A program made the position numbers and the translations under genes. This document shows positions 24,854 through 32,576 of a DNA stretch of 64,000 bases, one piece after another. Location: assembly GCF_900156735.1 (NCBI RefSeq), contig NZ_FTOL01000003.1, positions 434,001 to 498,000 of the forward strand. The letters run 5' to 3'. The notes below the pieces were generated by a model. That model was not told where the DNA came from. It did no database searches and saw only the letters and a list, made by a program, of their open reading frames with translations. How positions within the stretch are numbered: position 1 is the first letter of the stretch; the number at the start of each line of letters is the position of its first letter. This DNA is from Chryseobacterium ureilyticum (GTDB lineage: Bacteria > Bacteroidota > Bacteroidia > Flavobacteriales > Weeksellaceae).

Positions 24854-25462
24854 ATGAAACAATTCTTATTTATCATCATGTGTTTTTTTGCATTGCTTAT
24901 CGGGATGTATCCTCTAATCTATATTTTTCTTGAACATAAATATACTTTTTTAGGTTCAAAATCTTCGGAAATACTGAGAAATCAAATCTGGAATTTTGCC
25001 TTTTATGCCCATATTATTTTTGGAGGAATAGCTCTTTTTATAGGTTGGCGTCAGTTTGGTGCTAAGTTTCGTACTCAACATCTAAAGTGGCACAGGTTGA
25101 TTGGGAGAGTTTATGTAATCGCTGTTTTAATAAGTTCTGTTTCTGGAATTTATATAGGAATGTATGCCAACGGAGGAATTATATCATCTGTTGGGTTTAT
25201 CTCCTTAGGATTAATTTGGTTTATTACGACTTCATCAGCAGTTGTCCATATCAGAAAAGGCAGTGTGGAAAAGCATCAAAAATTGATGATTTATAGTTAT
25301 GCATGTACATTTGCTGCGGTAACATTGAGGATTTGGCTTCCTCTGCTTGGAAATCTTACCCACGATCCTGATAATTCCTACCTTGTGGTGGCATGGTTAT
25401 GCTGGATTCCTAATCTTTTGGTAGCGTATGTTATTAATAAAAGAAGATTTACTACGAACTAA
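24854..25462 (+). CDS. DUF2306-like membrane protein
   Basis: I chose the ATG at 24854, giving 202 residues; a TTG 24 bases upstream is in frame but weaker. The protein has about six hydrophobic helices. The conserved part reads HIIFGGIALFIGWRQFG, then LKWHRLIGRVYVIAVLIS and VEKHQKLMIYSYACTFAAVTLR, the histidine-bearing pattern of the DUF2306 membrane family, which is also common in Gram-positive bacteria. The histidines on successive helices resemble haem or quinone-linked proteins, but no activity is known. The gene lies about 100 bases after the AraC-type regulator. Its last 4 bases overlap the stop of the convergent acetyltransferase gene. Confidence 0.75.
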   Translation: MKQFLFIIMCFFALLIGMYPLIYIFLEHKYTFLGSKSSEILRNQIWNFAFYAHIIFGGIALFIGWRQFGAKFRTQHLKWHRLIGRVYVIAVLISSVSGIYIGMYANGGIISSVGFISLGLIWFITTSSAVVHIRKGSVEKHQKLMIYSYACTFAAVTLRIWLPLLGNLTHDPDNSYLVVAWLCWIPNLLVAYVINKRRFTTN

Positions 25463-26013
25463 ACTTTATGATTAATATAACCTTCTGTCGCATTTGATTT
25501 AGGATAAATCTTTCCGGGATTTCCCATTATCATAGAATCTGCAGGGACATCAAAATTCACATAGGAATTGGGAGCAATCAATACATTATTTCCAATGTTT
25601 ACATTGCCCACGATAACGGCATTAGGACCTATCCAGACTTCATCTCCAATGACCGGATAGCCTTCATTTTTGCCACGGTTTTGCTGTCCTATTGTAACAC
25701 CTTGTGCAATATTACAGTTTTTACCAATTTTTGCTTTAGGGTTAATTACAAGAGTTCCCCAATGTCCAAGATAAAAGCCTTCTCCAATTTGAGTCTCAGG
25801 GTAAATCTGGAAACCGTATTTTATTTGATAATGTCTTAAAGCTAACCTCCAGAATATACCTGGGATAGATTTCTTGTTATATTTCTGAGCTTTTCTGAGA
25901 ACATAAATATAATGTAGATTAGGATTGATACACTTTTTCCAAATTCCTAAAGTGGAAAGCCATTTCCCGCTTTCCCTGTAAAAATCTTTCTGTATTACGC
26001 TGTATTCTGGCAT
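25459..26013 (-). CDS. serine acetyltransferase-like hexapeptide O-acetyltransferase
   Basis: The 184-residue product has a basic N-terminal part and a C-terminal left-handed beta-helix of hexapeptide repeats (about 85-170). GHWGTLVINPKAKIGKNC, GVTIGQQNRGKNEG, WIGPNAVIVGNVNIGNN and a final MIMGNPGKIYPKS are visible. His in YLGHWG is the likely catalytic base. The family transfers acetyl groups from acetyl-CoA to serine or to sugars. Its place at the end of a glycan locus, 12 bases after a GT4 gene, points to acetylation of a sugar residue. It is cytoplasmic. Serine acetyltransferase activity is the main alternative. Confidence 0.8.
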   Translation of the reverse strand: MPEYSVIQKDFYRESGKWLSTLGIWKKCINPNLHYIYVLRKAQKYNKKSIPGIFWRLALRHYQIKYGFQIYPETQIGEGFYLGHWGTLVINPKAKIGKNCNIAQGVTIGQQNRGKNEGYPVIGDEVWIGPNAVIVGNVNIGNNVLIAPNSYVNFDVPADSMIMGNPGKIYPKSNATEGYINHKV

Positions 26014-26025
26014 TACAAAATCTTT

Positions 26026-27177
26026 TTATGCTTGATCAATGATTTCCTGAAGATGTGCAACTGATTTTTCCAAAACAAATGGAAGATCGGTATTTGCTAT
26101 TTCTTTCTCATATTGTGCGGAAAGTTCTTTATTGGTAAGGAATGTTTTCATTCCCTCATAGATTCCGTCTTCTGAGTTTGGAGTGATAAGTCCTAATTTT
26201 CCATTCTGTAGAAGATCTTTGATTCCGGAAACATCCGTAGAAACTACCGGTTTATTTAGGATAAGGGCTTCTGCAATAATGGTAGGGAAACCTTCATGGC
26301 GTGAAGACATCACATAGAAATCAGACTTTTTAAGATATGGATAAGGGTTGCTTCTGAAACCAAGCATTTTTACCGTTTCCTGAACTCCTAATTGATTTAG
26401 TTTTGCCTGTATATTTTCCAAGTCATAACCATCACCAATGATAATGATCTGGTGTTTCAGCCCTTCATCCATCAGTTTTTTATGAACATCTAGAAGTCTG
26501 TCGTAGCCCTTCTGAGGATATACAGTACCAATCGTTACAAAAGTCGGAAGATCATTAGAGAAAGGATAGTCCTCAATTTCCACATTGGCTTTCTGTAAAG
26601 TATCCTGTTTATCTATAGGATTAAATATTTTTATAACCGCCTGTTTTTCCTTTTCGCTACCGGCAAGCTTTTGCATTTCTTCCTTCAGCTTATTGGAAAT
26701 CACCAGTATTTTGTCAAATTTAAAAAACTGTCTTATTACATCCGGCGTATATTCTTTCAGATTAAAAATATCATTCTGAATCCAGATAATCTTCTTTGAA
26801 TCTTTCTGAGGACTGGATAGCAGTTCTCTATACATTCCATGAATAGCTGCGATTTCTACATCGTATTTTTTATCCTTTAAAATAAATTTATAAAGAAGAG
26901 ACGGAAACATAAGAAGCATTTTCTGATACAGCACTCTGAATGCTTTTACCGGAATTTCATGAGGCTTATTGGTAGTGATCATCTCGCCTTTTATCAGATA
27001 ATGTAGCTTTACCCATGACGGTACTTCCTGAATATACATTCCAGTATATAGATTGATGAGTAAATCAACCTCATATTTGTCTTGCGGGAGATTTTTCAGG
27101 AAATTGATCAAAACTTTTTCTGCACCTCCATGTCTTAGGGAACCAATTCTAATAAGGATTTTCTTTTTTTCAGTCAT
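26026..27177 (-). CDS. GT4 family glycosyltransferase
   Basis: This 383-residue GT-B enzyme moves a sugar from a nucleotide-sugar onto a growing glycan on the cytoplasmic side of the membrane. The N-terminal Rossmann domain has the GGAEKVLINFL motif near residue 18. The C-terminal domain has VTIGTVYPQKGYDRLLDVHK, the acceptor-side loop FRSNPYPYLKKSDFYVMSSRHEGFPTI and the nucleotide-binding glutamate motif, continuing AEALILNKPVVSTD. The start follows the stop of the upstream acyltransferase with no intervening base, so translation is coupled. The linkage and the donor cannot be read from the sequence. It resembles the GT4 gene at 29036-30208. Confidence 0.9.
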   Translation of the reverse strand: MTEKKKILIRIGSLRHGGAEKVLINFLKNLPQDKYEVDLLINLYTGMYIQEVPSWVKLHYLIKGEMITTNKPHEIPVKAFRVLYQKMLLMFPSLLYKFILKDKKYDVEIAAIHGMYRELLSSPQKDSKKIIWIQNDIFNLKEYTPDVIRQFFKFDKILVISNKLKEEMQKLAGSEKEKQAVIKIFNPIDKQDTLQKANVEIEDYPFSNDLPTFVTIGTVYPQKGYDRLLDVHKKLMDEGLKHQIIIIGDGYDLENIQAKLNQLGVQETVKMLGFRSNPYPYLKKSDFYVMSSRHEGFPTIIAEALILNKPVVSTDVSGIKDLLQNGKLGLITPNSEDGIYEGMKTFLTNKELSAQYEKEIANTDLPFVLEKSVAHLQEIIDQA

Positions 27178-27741
27178 TTATTTTTTTATAGGTTTGTAGG
27201 AGTGAGGGAGGTGTTCTTTTACATAAGCTTCAAGCTTAGGTCTGTCGGTTTCAAGCTCTCGGGGATACATGACGTTATTTTTTAATGCCTTGTCTCCATA
27301 CTCTTCAATAGTACAGATGAATTTAGCGGGAATACCAGCATAAACGGTTCCATTGGGCATTGAAGAAGTTAAAATAGAACCCGCTCCCAATACACAATTA
27401 TCGCCTATCTCTGAGCCTAACATGATAATGGTATCTGCACCAATAAAGCATTGCTTTCCAATCTTTATACGTCCGAAAGCCCTTACATCTTTATACTTTT
27501 CGAAAAAATGTAAAGCGTTATACCCTCCATCATGATTAATGAAACGAACATTATTGGAAAGAGTAGTCTCGTCACCTATTTCAATTAAAAAAGGTTCCGT
27601 ACCCAATTCGGGAACTTCCACAAAACGAACATTTTTTCCTACCTTTAATCCTTTAGCAATACAAATTTTGAGATAGATCCTCTTGATCAGGTATTGATAA
27701 GTAGTATGTATTTTTAATATGATACGATATATAAATATCAT
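27178..27741 (-). CDS. hexapeptide acyltransferase (WbbJ-like)
   Basis: The protein has 187 residues. A hydrophobic basic N-terminus is followed by a left-handed beta-helix with FLIEIGDETTLSNNVRFINHDGGYNAL and RIKIGKQCFIGADTIIMLGSEIGDNCVLGAGSILTS. The protein closes with GIPAKFICTI. The NHDGG motif is typical of the maltose/galactoside-type O-acetyltransferases in lipopolysaccharide and capsule loci. Acetyl-CoA is the probable donor. A neighbouring divergent FabH/ACP pair leaves open that a longer acyl group is used. It is the first gene of a three-gene minus-strand unit with the GT4 and the second acetyltransferase. Only 41 bases separate its ATG from the divergent synthase gene. Confidence 0.85.
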   Translation of the reverse strand: MIFIYRIILKIHTTYQYLIKRIYLKICIAKGLKVGKNVRFVEVPELGTEPFLIEIGDETTLSNNVRFINHDGGYNALHFFEKYKDVRAFGRIKIGKQCFIGADTIIMLGSEIGDNCVLGAGSILTSSMPNGTVYAGIPAKFICTIEEYGDKALKNNVMYPRELETDRPKLEAYVKEHLPHSYKPIKK

Positions 27742-27746
27742 TCTTC

Positions 27747-27754
27747 TAAATTTG
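27747..27754 (+). promoter_or_regulatory. candidate -7 element of the FabH/ACP pair
   Basis: TAAATTTG, matching TAnnTTTG, lies 28 bases before the ATG at 27783. It sits inside the 41-bp divergent region, so its -33 partner would lie within the oppositely transcribed acyltransferase gene. Confidence 0.4.
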
Positions 27755-27782
27755 TTTTCCTCCTACAAAGAAAAGAATTTAT

Positions 27783-28757
27783 ATGATAAAAATTTCTAAA
27801 ATAGAATATTATTTACCTGAATTAGTTCTTACTAATATGGATTTGGAAAAGGAATTTCCTGAGTGGAGTTCAGAAAGAATTCAGGAAAAAGTAGGGATCT
27901 CACAACGGCATATTTCTGCCGAAAATCAAACAGTGCTGGATCTGGCTATACAATCATCAGAAAAGATTTTTAAAGAGTATGACAGGGATAAAATTGATTT
28001 TATTCTTTTCTGTACTCAAAGCCCTGATTATTTTCTTCCCACTACAGCATGCATTTTGCAGGATAAGCTTGGACTGAGGAAAAATATTGGAGCCATGGAT
28101 TTTAATTTAGGATGTTCAGGGTTTGTTTATGGACTGGCTATTGCTAAAGGATTACTTGTAGCAGGAGTCGCCAAAAGTGTTTTACTGGTAACCTCAGAGA
28201 CCTATAGCAAACATATTAATCCAAAAGATAAAGGAAACCGTTGTATATTCGGGGATGCTTCAGCTTCAGCAATTATAGAGAAAAATGAAAATGCTGGAGA
28301 TTATAAATTCTGTTTGGGAACAGATGGAAGTGGAGCGGAGAACCTTATGGTAAAAAAAGGAGCATTCAGAACAGATTTTACACTGAATCCAAATCATGAG
28401 TTCAATCCTGAGAATCTTTATATGAACGGACCGGAAATTTTTAATTTTACAATAGAAAAGATTCCTGGGCTAGTAAAGGAAACTATGGAGGTGAATGGCT
28501 TTACAATGGATGATATAGATTATTTTGTTTTTCATCAGGCGAATTCTTTTATGCTGAATTATCTGAGACGGAAAACTAAAATACCAGCCGAAAAGTTCTA
28601 TATCAACATGGAAGAAACAGGAAATACCGTTTCTGCAACCATTCCGATCGCATTAAAAAATATGATGAATGAAGGAATGCTGAAAAAAGGAGATAAGGTA
28701 TTGCTTGCCGGTTTTGGAGTAGGATATTCCTGGGGAGCTACGATAGTGGAATTTTAA
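27783..28757 (+). CDS. 3-oxoacyl-ACP synthase III-like protein
   Basis: This 324-residue thiolase-fold enzyme belongs to the FabH family, which condenses an acyl-CoA starter with malonyl-ACP. The catalytic triad is complete: Cys111 in NLGCSGFVYG, His251 in VFHQANSFM and Asn281 in ETGNTVSATIPIAL. The C-terminal LLAGFGVGYSWGATI block is also typical. It is not in a fatty-acid operon: it is followed 29 bases later by a small carrier-protein gene and lies inside the polysaccharide locus, on the opposite strand to its neighbours. It probably makes a special short acyl chain for the glycan. A role in housekeeping fatty-acid synthesis is less likely. Confidence 0.9.
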   Translation: MIKISKIEYYLPELVLTNMDLEKEFPEWSSERIQEKVGISQRHISAENQTVLDLAIQSSEKIFKEYDRDKIDFILFCTQSPDYFLPTTACILQDKLGLRKNIGAMDFNLGCSGFVYGLAIAKGLLVAGVAKSVLLVTSETYSKHINPKDKGNRCIFGDASASAIIEKNENAGDYKFCLGTDGSGAENLMVKKGAFRTDFTLNPNHEFNPENLYMNGPEIFNFTIEKIPGLVKETMEVNGFTMDDIDYFVFHQANSFMLNYLRRKTKIPAEKFYINMEETGNTVSATIPIALKNMMNEGMLKKGDKVLLAGFGVGYSWGATIVEF

Positions 28758-28786
28758 TAATCAAATCAATCACAAAATAAGAATAT

Positions 28787-29023
28787 ATGAAAACTTCCAT
28801 TTTTTTAGAAAAACTACAAGAGGAATTAGAAGAAAATCAGGCGTTGAGCCTGGATACTAAACTGAGTGATCTGGAAAACTATGATTCTATCAGTTTACTT
28901 TCGGTAATTGCCTTTGTGGATGAAAATTTTAATAAGCAGCTTGATGTCAACCATTTTAAAGATATGGAAACCGTTTCCGATCTTGTGAATATTATTGGTC
29001 CGGAGAATTTTGAAAATGAATGA
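28787..29023 (+). CDS. acyl carrier protein-like
   Basis: The product has 78 residues, the size of an acyl carrier protein, and is acidic. The phosphopantetheine-binding serine is most likely Ser34 in NYDSISLLSVIAFVDENF, at the start of helix 2, with the DS pair seen in carrier proteins in general. The usual DSLD sequence is replaced by DSIS, and Ser36 is an alternative. A Gln/Asp-rich third helix follows. It lies just behind a FabH-like gene, so the two should work together: the synthase extends a starter on this carrier, or a neighbouring acyltransferase uses the resulting thioester. The stop codon lies inside a 34-bp palindrome. Confidence 0.85.
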   Translation: MKTSIFLEKLQEELEENQALSLDTKLSDLENYDSISLLSVIAFVDENFNKQLDVNHFKDMETVSDLVNIIGPENFENE

Positions 29024-29046
29024 TGATAGCTATCATCATTCATTTT
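29013..29046. terminator. bidirectional terminator-like 34-bp perfect palindrome spanning two stop codons
   Basis: The 17 bases AAAATGAATGATGATAG are followed directly by their exact reverse complement. Both TGA stops, that of the carrier protein (29021-29023, plus) and that of the GT4 gene (29036-29038, minus), lie inside. The flanking T-runs are short, so it is a plausible but not perfect terminator. Confidence 0.6.
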
Positions 29047-30208
29047 GCTTTTGCTGATAAAGATTTTCAAGAATTTCTTCTACAGCATTGAATATTTTTT
29101 GATTATCAAATTGTTCTTCAATAGTTTCAAGATTCTTTCTGATTTTGGAGATCAATTCCGGATCGGTAAGAAATTTTTTCATTGCTTCATACATTTCGTT
29201 GGTGTCGTAGTTGATCAGGTATCCTGTTTCACGGTCTTTGATCATAATTCCTACATCACCGGTTTCAGTTGCAATAATTGGTTTTTGAAGAATCAATGCT
29301 TCGGCAATTACAAGTGGCCAGGCTTCTGATTCGGAAGGAAGGATGAAATAATCCGCATTTTTAATATAAGAATACGGGTTCATCTTATTACCACCCAAAA
29401 TAAAGGTATCCTGAACATTATTATTTTTTATCTGCTCTGTAAGATTTTGCATTTCCTCTCCGTTTCCAAGTACAATGATGCTGTGATGAAAACCTTCATC
29501 AATAAGTCTTTTGTGAGCGTCAATAAGTTTATGGAATCCTTTTCTGTGATGAAGTCTTCCTACGGAAACGAATACGGGTCCTTGAGGAAATTTCTCTAGC
29601 TTTTCCTCAGCTTTTCTTTTTATCTCTTCAATAGGAATAGCATTAATTACAACACTTTCTGAAGGATATTTTAAATCAGGATAATAAAGATGCATCATCT
29701 CTTTGATTCTTTGGGAGCAGTAGATCATATGATCAAATCTCTGAAAATTCTCAATGATTTCAGGAACTGCTGGTTGTAAAGCAGGAAGATTGATCTCCGA
29801 GTGAAACCAACCTATTTTTTTTGAATCCTTATTGCTTGAGTTGTTGACAGCTGAAAAAGTAGCGTAAGAAGGGGAAATCTCTATATCATACTTTTGATTC
29901 CCAAGAATATGGTCTGATATTTTGTGATTTTTTAATATTCTTGTGAGTTTTAGTCTTCTTCGAACGAGCTGTATCTTATTAATAATAGGATTTTGGGAAA
30001 AACTCTCTTTGCCCTCGGTAAGATATATCTTTTTTACATGGTTGGGAATTTCGTTTCGAAGCTCTCCCTGATTCATGTTGAGACATATCGTTAAATCAAA
30101 TTTATCTGGATTAAGATTGTTGAGCATACTTAATACCACCTTTTCTACACCCCCCATTTCCATAGAACGGTGCCTGAAAAGGACCTTTATTTTTTTATTT
30201 TCAGTCAT
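29036..30208 (-). CDS. GT4 family glycosyltransferase
   Basis: The 390-residue protein starts at the ATG at 30208, whose A is also the last base of the upstream gene's stop (TGATG). The GTG preceding it is not needed. The N-terminal domain has the GGVEKVVLSMLNNL motif, and the C-terminal domain has VFVSVGRLHHRKGFHKLIDAHK, LGGNKMNPYSYIKNADYF and PSESEAWPLVIAEALILQKPIIATE. It shows the same overall order as the GT4 product of 26026-27177 and is a likely paralogue. It should add one sugar to the lipid-linked glycan in the cytoplasm. It is translationally coupled to the upstream GT2 gene, which fits a two-enzyme step. Confidence 0.9.
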   Translation of the reverse strand: MTENKKIKVLFRHRSMEMGGVEKVVLSMLNNLNPDKFDLTICLNMNQGELRNEIPNHVKKIYLTEGKESFSQNPIINKIQLVRRRLKLTRILKNHKISDHILGNQKYDIEISPSYATFSAVNNSSNKDSKKIGWFHSEINLPALQPAVPEIIENFQRFDHMIYCSQRIKEMMHLYYPDLKYPSESVVINAIPIEEIKRKAEEKLEKFPQGPVFVSVGRLHHRKGFHKLIDAHKRLIDEGFHHSIIVLGNGEEMQNLTEQIKNNNVQDTFILGGNKMNPYSYIKNADYFILPSESEAWPLVIAEALILQKPIIATETGDVGIMIKDRETGYLINYDTNEMYEAMKKFLTDPELISKIRKNLETIEEQFDNQKIFNAVEEILENLYQQKQNE

Positions 30209-31047
30209 CACTTGAAAAGTTTTTGTAAAGTAATAATAATTTTTTTCTTTATCCTATATAAAATTCCATTTTGATATTCTAAAAGAGCAAAAATCTCTTG
30301 TTGATTGGTATATGTTTCCGGGATTTTTTTTCCATTGATGTGAGTGAGCTTCCTTCTCTTCATGGTGTTAAAAATTACCTGGGCAAAGTAATCATAGGAT
30401 TTTGCCTTGTTGTTATTTTGAGAAATCCCACCTGCATGTGCTCTGTATAAATAGTTGATGTCATCAATAAAGTATACATCTCCTTTTTCATACATTTTTA
30501 AGTAAAGATCCTGATCTTCGGCAATCCTTAGTTCAGTGTTTATTTTTTCAGTTTTTTCATAAACGCTCTTTCTGAATGTTGTAAAATGATTAATCTGATT
30601 AGGATAGTTGAAAAAATAAGGGTCTCCGTTTCTTACCTGCATTGCCGATCTGAATGGAGCTATTGATTTAAGATCTTTATTACAGCTCATAAACCGGGAA
30701 TAGGTAAGCACTACATTTTTTTTCTTTTCAAAAACATGGATAGCTGATTCAATTGCTGAAGGAAGAATAGCATCATCGGGATCTAAAAAACCGCAAATTT
30801 CACCATTTGCTAATTCTATCAACTTACTTTTAGTAACTCCTACACCGCTATTTTTTTCATTTTCATAATACCTAAATCTCTTGTTTCCTGAAATAATGCT
30901 TTTTATCAGCTCCTTCTCGTTATCAAAAGATGCGTCATCGAGAATAACAGCTTCCCAGTCTGTGTAGGTCTGCTGAAGCAATGATTCATAACAATTTTTG
31001 AAGAAAACTGCATTGTTATAGTGAGCAATAAGTACGGAAAACTTCAT
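30208..31047 (-). CDS. GT2 family glycosyltransferase
   Basis: The ATG at 31047 gives 279 residues; the open frame runs nine codons upstream, but KFSVLIAHYNN is the normal GT2 start. The GT-A fold shows ILDDASFDN for nucleotide binding and GFLDPDDAILP with the metal-binding acidic motif. RIAEDQDLYLKMYEKG follows, as in inverting family 2 enzymes. It is a cytoplasmic, membrane-associated enzyme of the glycan locus. It precedes and overlaps by one base the GT4 gene. Donor and acceptor are unknown. No terminator separates it from the 590-bp region in front of it, which must hold its promoter. Confidence 0.88.
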   Translation of the reverse strand: MKFSVLIAHYNNAVFFKNCYESLLQQTYTDWEAVILDDASFDNEKELIKSIISGNKRFRYYENEKNSGVGVTKSKLIELANGEICGFLDPDDAILPSAIESAIHVFEKKKNVVLTYSRFMSCNKDLKSIAPFRSAMQVRNGDPYFFNYPNQINHFTTFRKSVYEKTEKINTELRIAEDQDLYLKMYEKGDVYFIDDINYLYRAHAGGISQNNNKAKSYDYFAQVIFNTMKRRKLTHINGKKIPETYTNQQEIFALLEYQNGILYRIKKKIIITLQKLFK

Positions 31048-31231
31048 ATTATTTAAAAGGGAGTTAAGAACCAATTTTTACAGGATAACAATGATTATTA
31101 ATGTCAAAGAATCTGTAATGGACTATACTATTTGTTAATTTTAAATACTTCAGAAAATGAAGGAAACGGTTCATTGTATAATTAAATTTCAAGTAGTAAA
31201 GAGAAATGTTTCATAAAGGATACCAGCTATA

Positions 31232-31285
31232 TTTTTTTCATTTGAGCTACACAAATATAGCTTGTTTTTATATAAATGAGAAAAA
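31232..31285 (+). repeat. diverged direct repeat, copy 1
   Basis: This 54-base segment starts TTTTTTTCAT and ends TTGTTTTT, a short spacer, TAAATGAGAAAAA. The second copy lies exactly 319 bases downstream. The ends match well and the middle is diverged. Confidence 0.4.
31252..31259 (-). promoter_or_regulatory. candidate -7 element of the GT2-GT4 pair
   Basis: The minus strand reads TATATTTG, matching TAnnTTTG. The start would be near 31248, about 200 bases before the ATG at 31047. Confidence 0.3.
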
Positions 31286-31550
31286 AAACGTTTCCAACAA
31301 TAATGTTTTTTCTCAATTCTTTTTAAGCTTCATAAAAAATATGCTTTTTGAATAGTAATTTTTTAATAAGCGTAACTTTTATTAAAGTGAAGTATTAACA
31401 ATATTAGGGTGTTATGGTGTAAAGTACATATGAAAAAATTAAGAACTACTGCAACCTTATTTCAAAATAATCATCCCAATATATTCTTTACTCCTAGGCG
31501 GTAAAGAATAATAAATTACTGATTAGATAAAGAAATATTCTTGATGTGAA

Positions 31551-31604
31551 TTTTTTTCATGAAATTCGAACAAACGTAATTGTTTTTCATGTAAATGAGA
31601 AAAA
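31551..31604 (+). repeat. diverged direct repeat, copy 2
   Basis: This copy shares TTTTTTTCAT, ACAAA, TTGTTTTT and TAAATGAGAAAAA with copy 1 in the same order and total length. It ends just in front of the promoter-like element of the methyltransferase gene. Confidence 0.4.
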
Positions 31605-31609
31605 TTATT

Positions 31610-31617
31610 TATTTTTG
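31610..31617 (+). promoter_or_regulatory. candidate -7 element of the methyltransferase gene
   Basis: TATTTTTG matches TAnnTTTG and lies 20 bases before the GTG start at 31638. The nearest TTG upstream is about 27 bases away, longer than usual. Confidence 0.4.
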
Positions 31618-31637
31618 TTTTTATTAAAGGCAAAAGA

Positions 31638-32408
31638 GTGAGTGAAGTAGCAAGAGTTCTCAAAACATTTATCGGATATCTAAAAAGACCAGACCTTTAT
31701 CCGGAATTAGGTCGAAAAATTATAAAGAACACTATCAATAGAGGTAATGCCTTTAAAGGAAAAGAAAAAACAAATTCCTGGGCAGCTGAAAGAGCAGTAT
31801 CGCAGAAAGAAGCGGTTTTACATTTGTTTGGGGTTGATATAGATGGGTTTCGTAAAGATTATCAGGACATTTTATCGAATGCAGCAGAAAAAGAAAGGGT
31901 ATGTCCGGTAAAAATGGGTGGTCCAGGAGCTTTGGAACTAATCTATTACGCTTGTGAATTTGCGAAAGCTGAGCATGTGGTGGAAACAGGAGTTGCCTAT
32001 GGCTGGTCTTCATTAGCATCCCTTTTATCTCTGGTAAAAAGAAATGGAACTTTGTATAGTTCAGATATGCCCTACCTTGCACAGGATGGCGATCAGTATG
32101 TAGGATATGTAGTTCCGGAGAATCTTAGAGAAAACTGGAAGTTATTCCGTTTCGCAGACAAAGAATCTTTACCTAAAATTTTCACTGAAAACAAAGTATT
32201 TGATGTACTTCATTATGATTCAGATAAGAGTTATAATGGTAGAATATGGGCTTATCATGAACTTTACAGACACTTAAGAAAATGTGGTGTTTTCATCAGC
32301 GATGATATTGGTGATAATTCTGCATATCAGGATTTCTGTGAGCAAAATAATATTGAGACCACAGTAGTAGAGTACGAGGGAAAATATATTGGAGTTTTCA
32401 TCAAATAA
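31638..32408 (+). CDS. class I SAM-dependent methyltransferase
   Basis: This 256-residue cytoplasmic protein starts with GTG. The Rossmann core has the SAM motif VETGVAYGWSSLASLLSL, with an acidic residue in SDMPYL on the next strand, as in the FkbM/Methyltransf_24 types. DVLHYDSDKSYNGRIWAYHELYRHLRKCGVFISDD follows. The family adds methyl groups to hydroxyl groups of sugars or small molecules. Here it is the first of four plus-strand genes for glycan decoration: methyltransferase, acyltransferase-3, MBOAT and SGNH protein. It may O-methylate a sugar or cap the end of the chain; cap methylation is what Wzt C-terminal domains often recognise. The acceptor is not known. Confidence 0.8.
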   Translation: MSEVARVLKTFIGYLKRPDLYPELGRKIIKNTINRGNAFKGKEKTNSWAAERAVSQKEAVLHLFGVDIDGFRKDYQDILSNAAEKERVCPVKMGGPGALELIYYACEFAKAEHVVETGVAYGWSSLASLLSLVKRNGTLYSSDMPYLAQDGDQYVGYVVPENLRENWKLFRFADKESLPKIFTENKVFDVLHYDSDKSYNGRIWAYHELYRHLRKCGVFISDDIGDNSAYQDFCEQNNIETTVVEYEGKYIGVFIK

Positions 32409-32576
32409 ATTTTAGAAATTCCGGGATTCTGTCTTTTCTATTTTTTTGATAAATTGCGGAAAGATTTTGTTCCATGAAAATAATATACGGCATTGCTCTT
32501 ACAGTAAAGTATAGAGTGGGGTTTCCAGGTGAAAAATATGTAAATAAAACTCTTAGTATTACTGTTTAGTAGTTTT

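Larger units (their letters stand above)
31048..31637. other. 590-bp divergent intergenic region with a diverged direct repeat
   Basis: This region separates the minus-strand GT2 gene and the plus-strand methyltransferase gene. It contains two related 54-base segments (31232-31285 and 31551-31604). A minus-strand TATATTTG lies at 31252-31259, and a plus-strand TATTTTTG at 31610-31617. It is AT-rich with no supported ORF. Confidence 0.6.
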
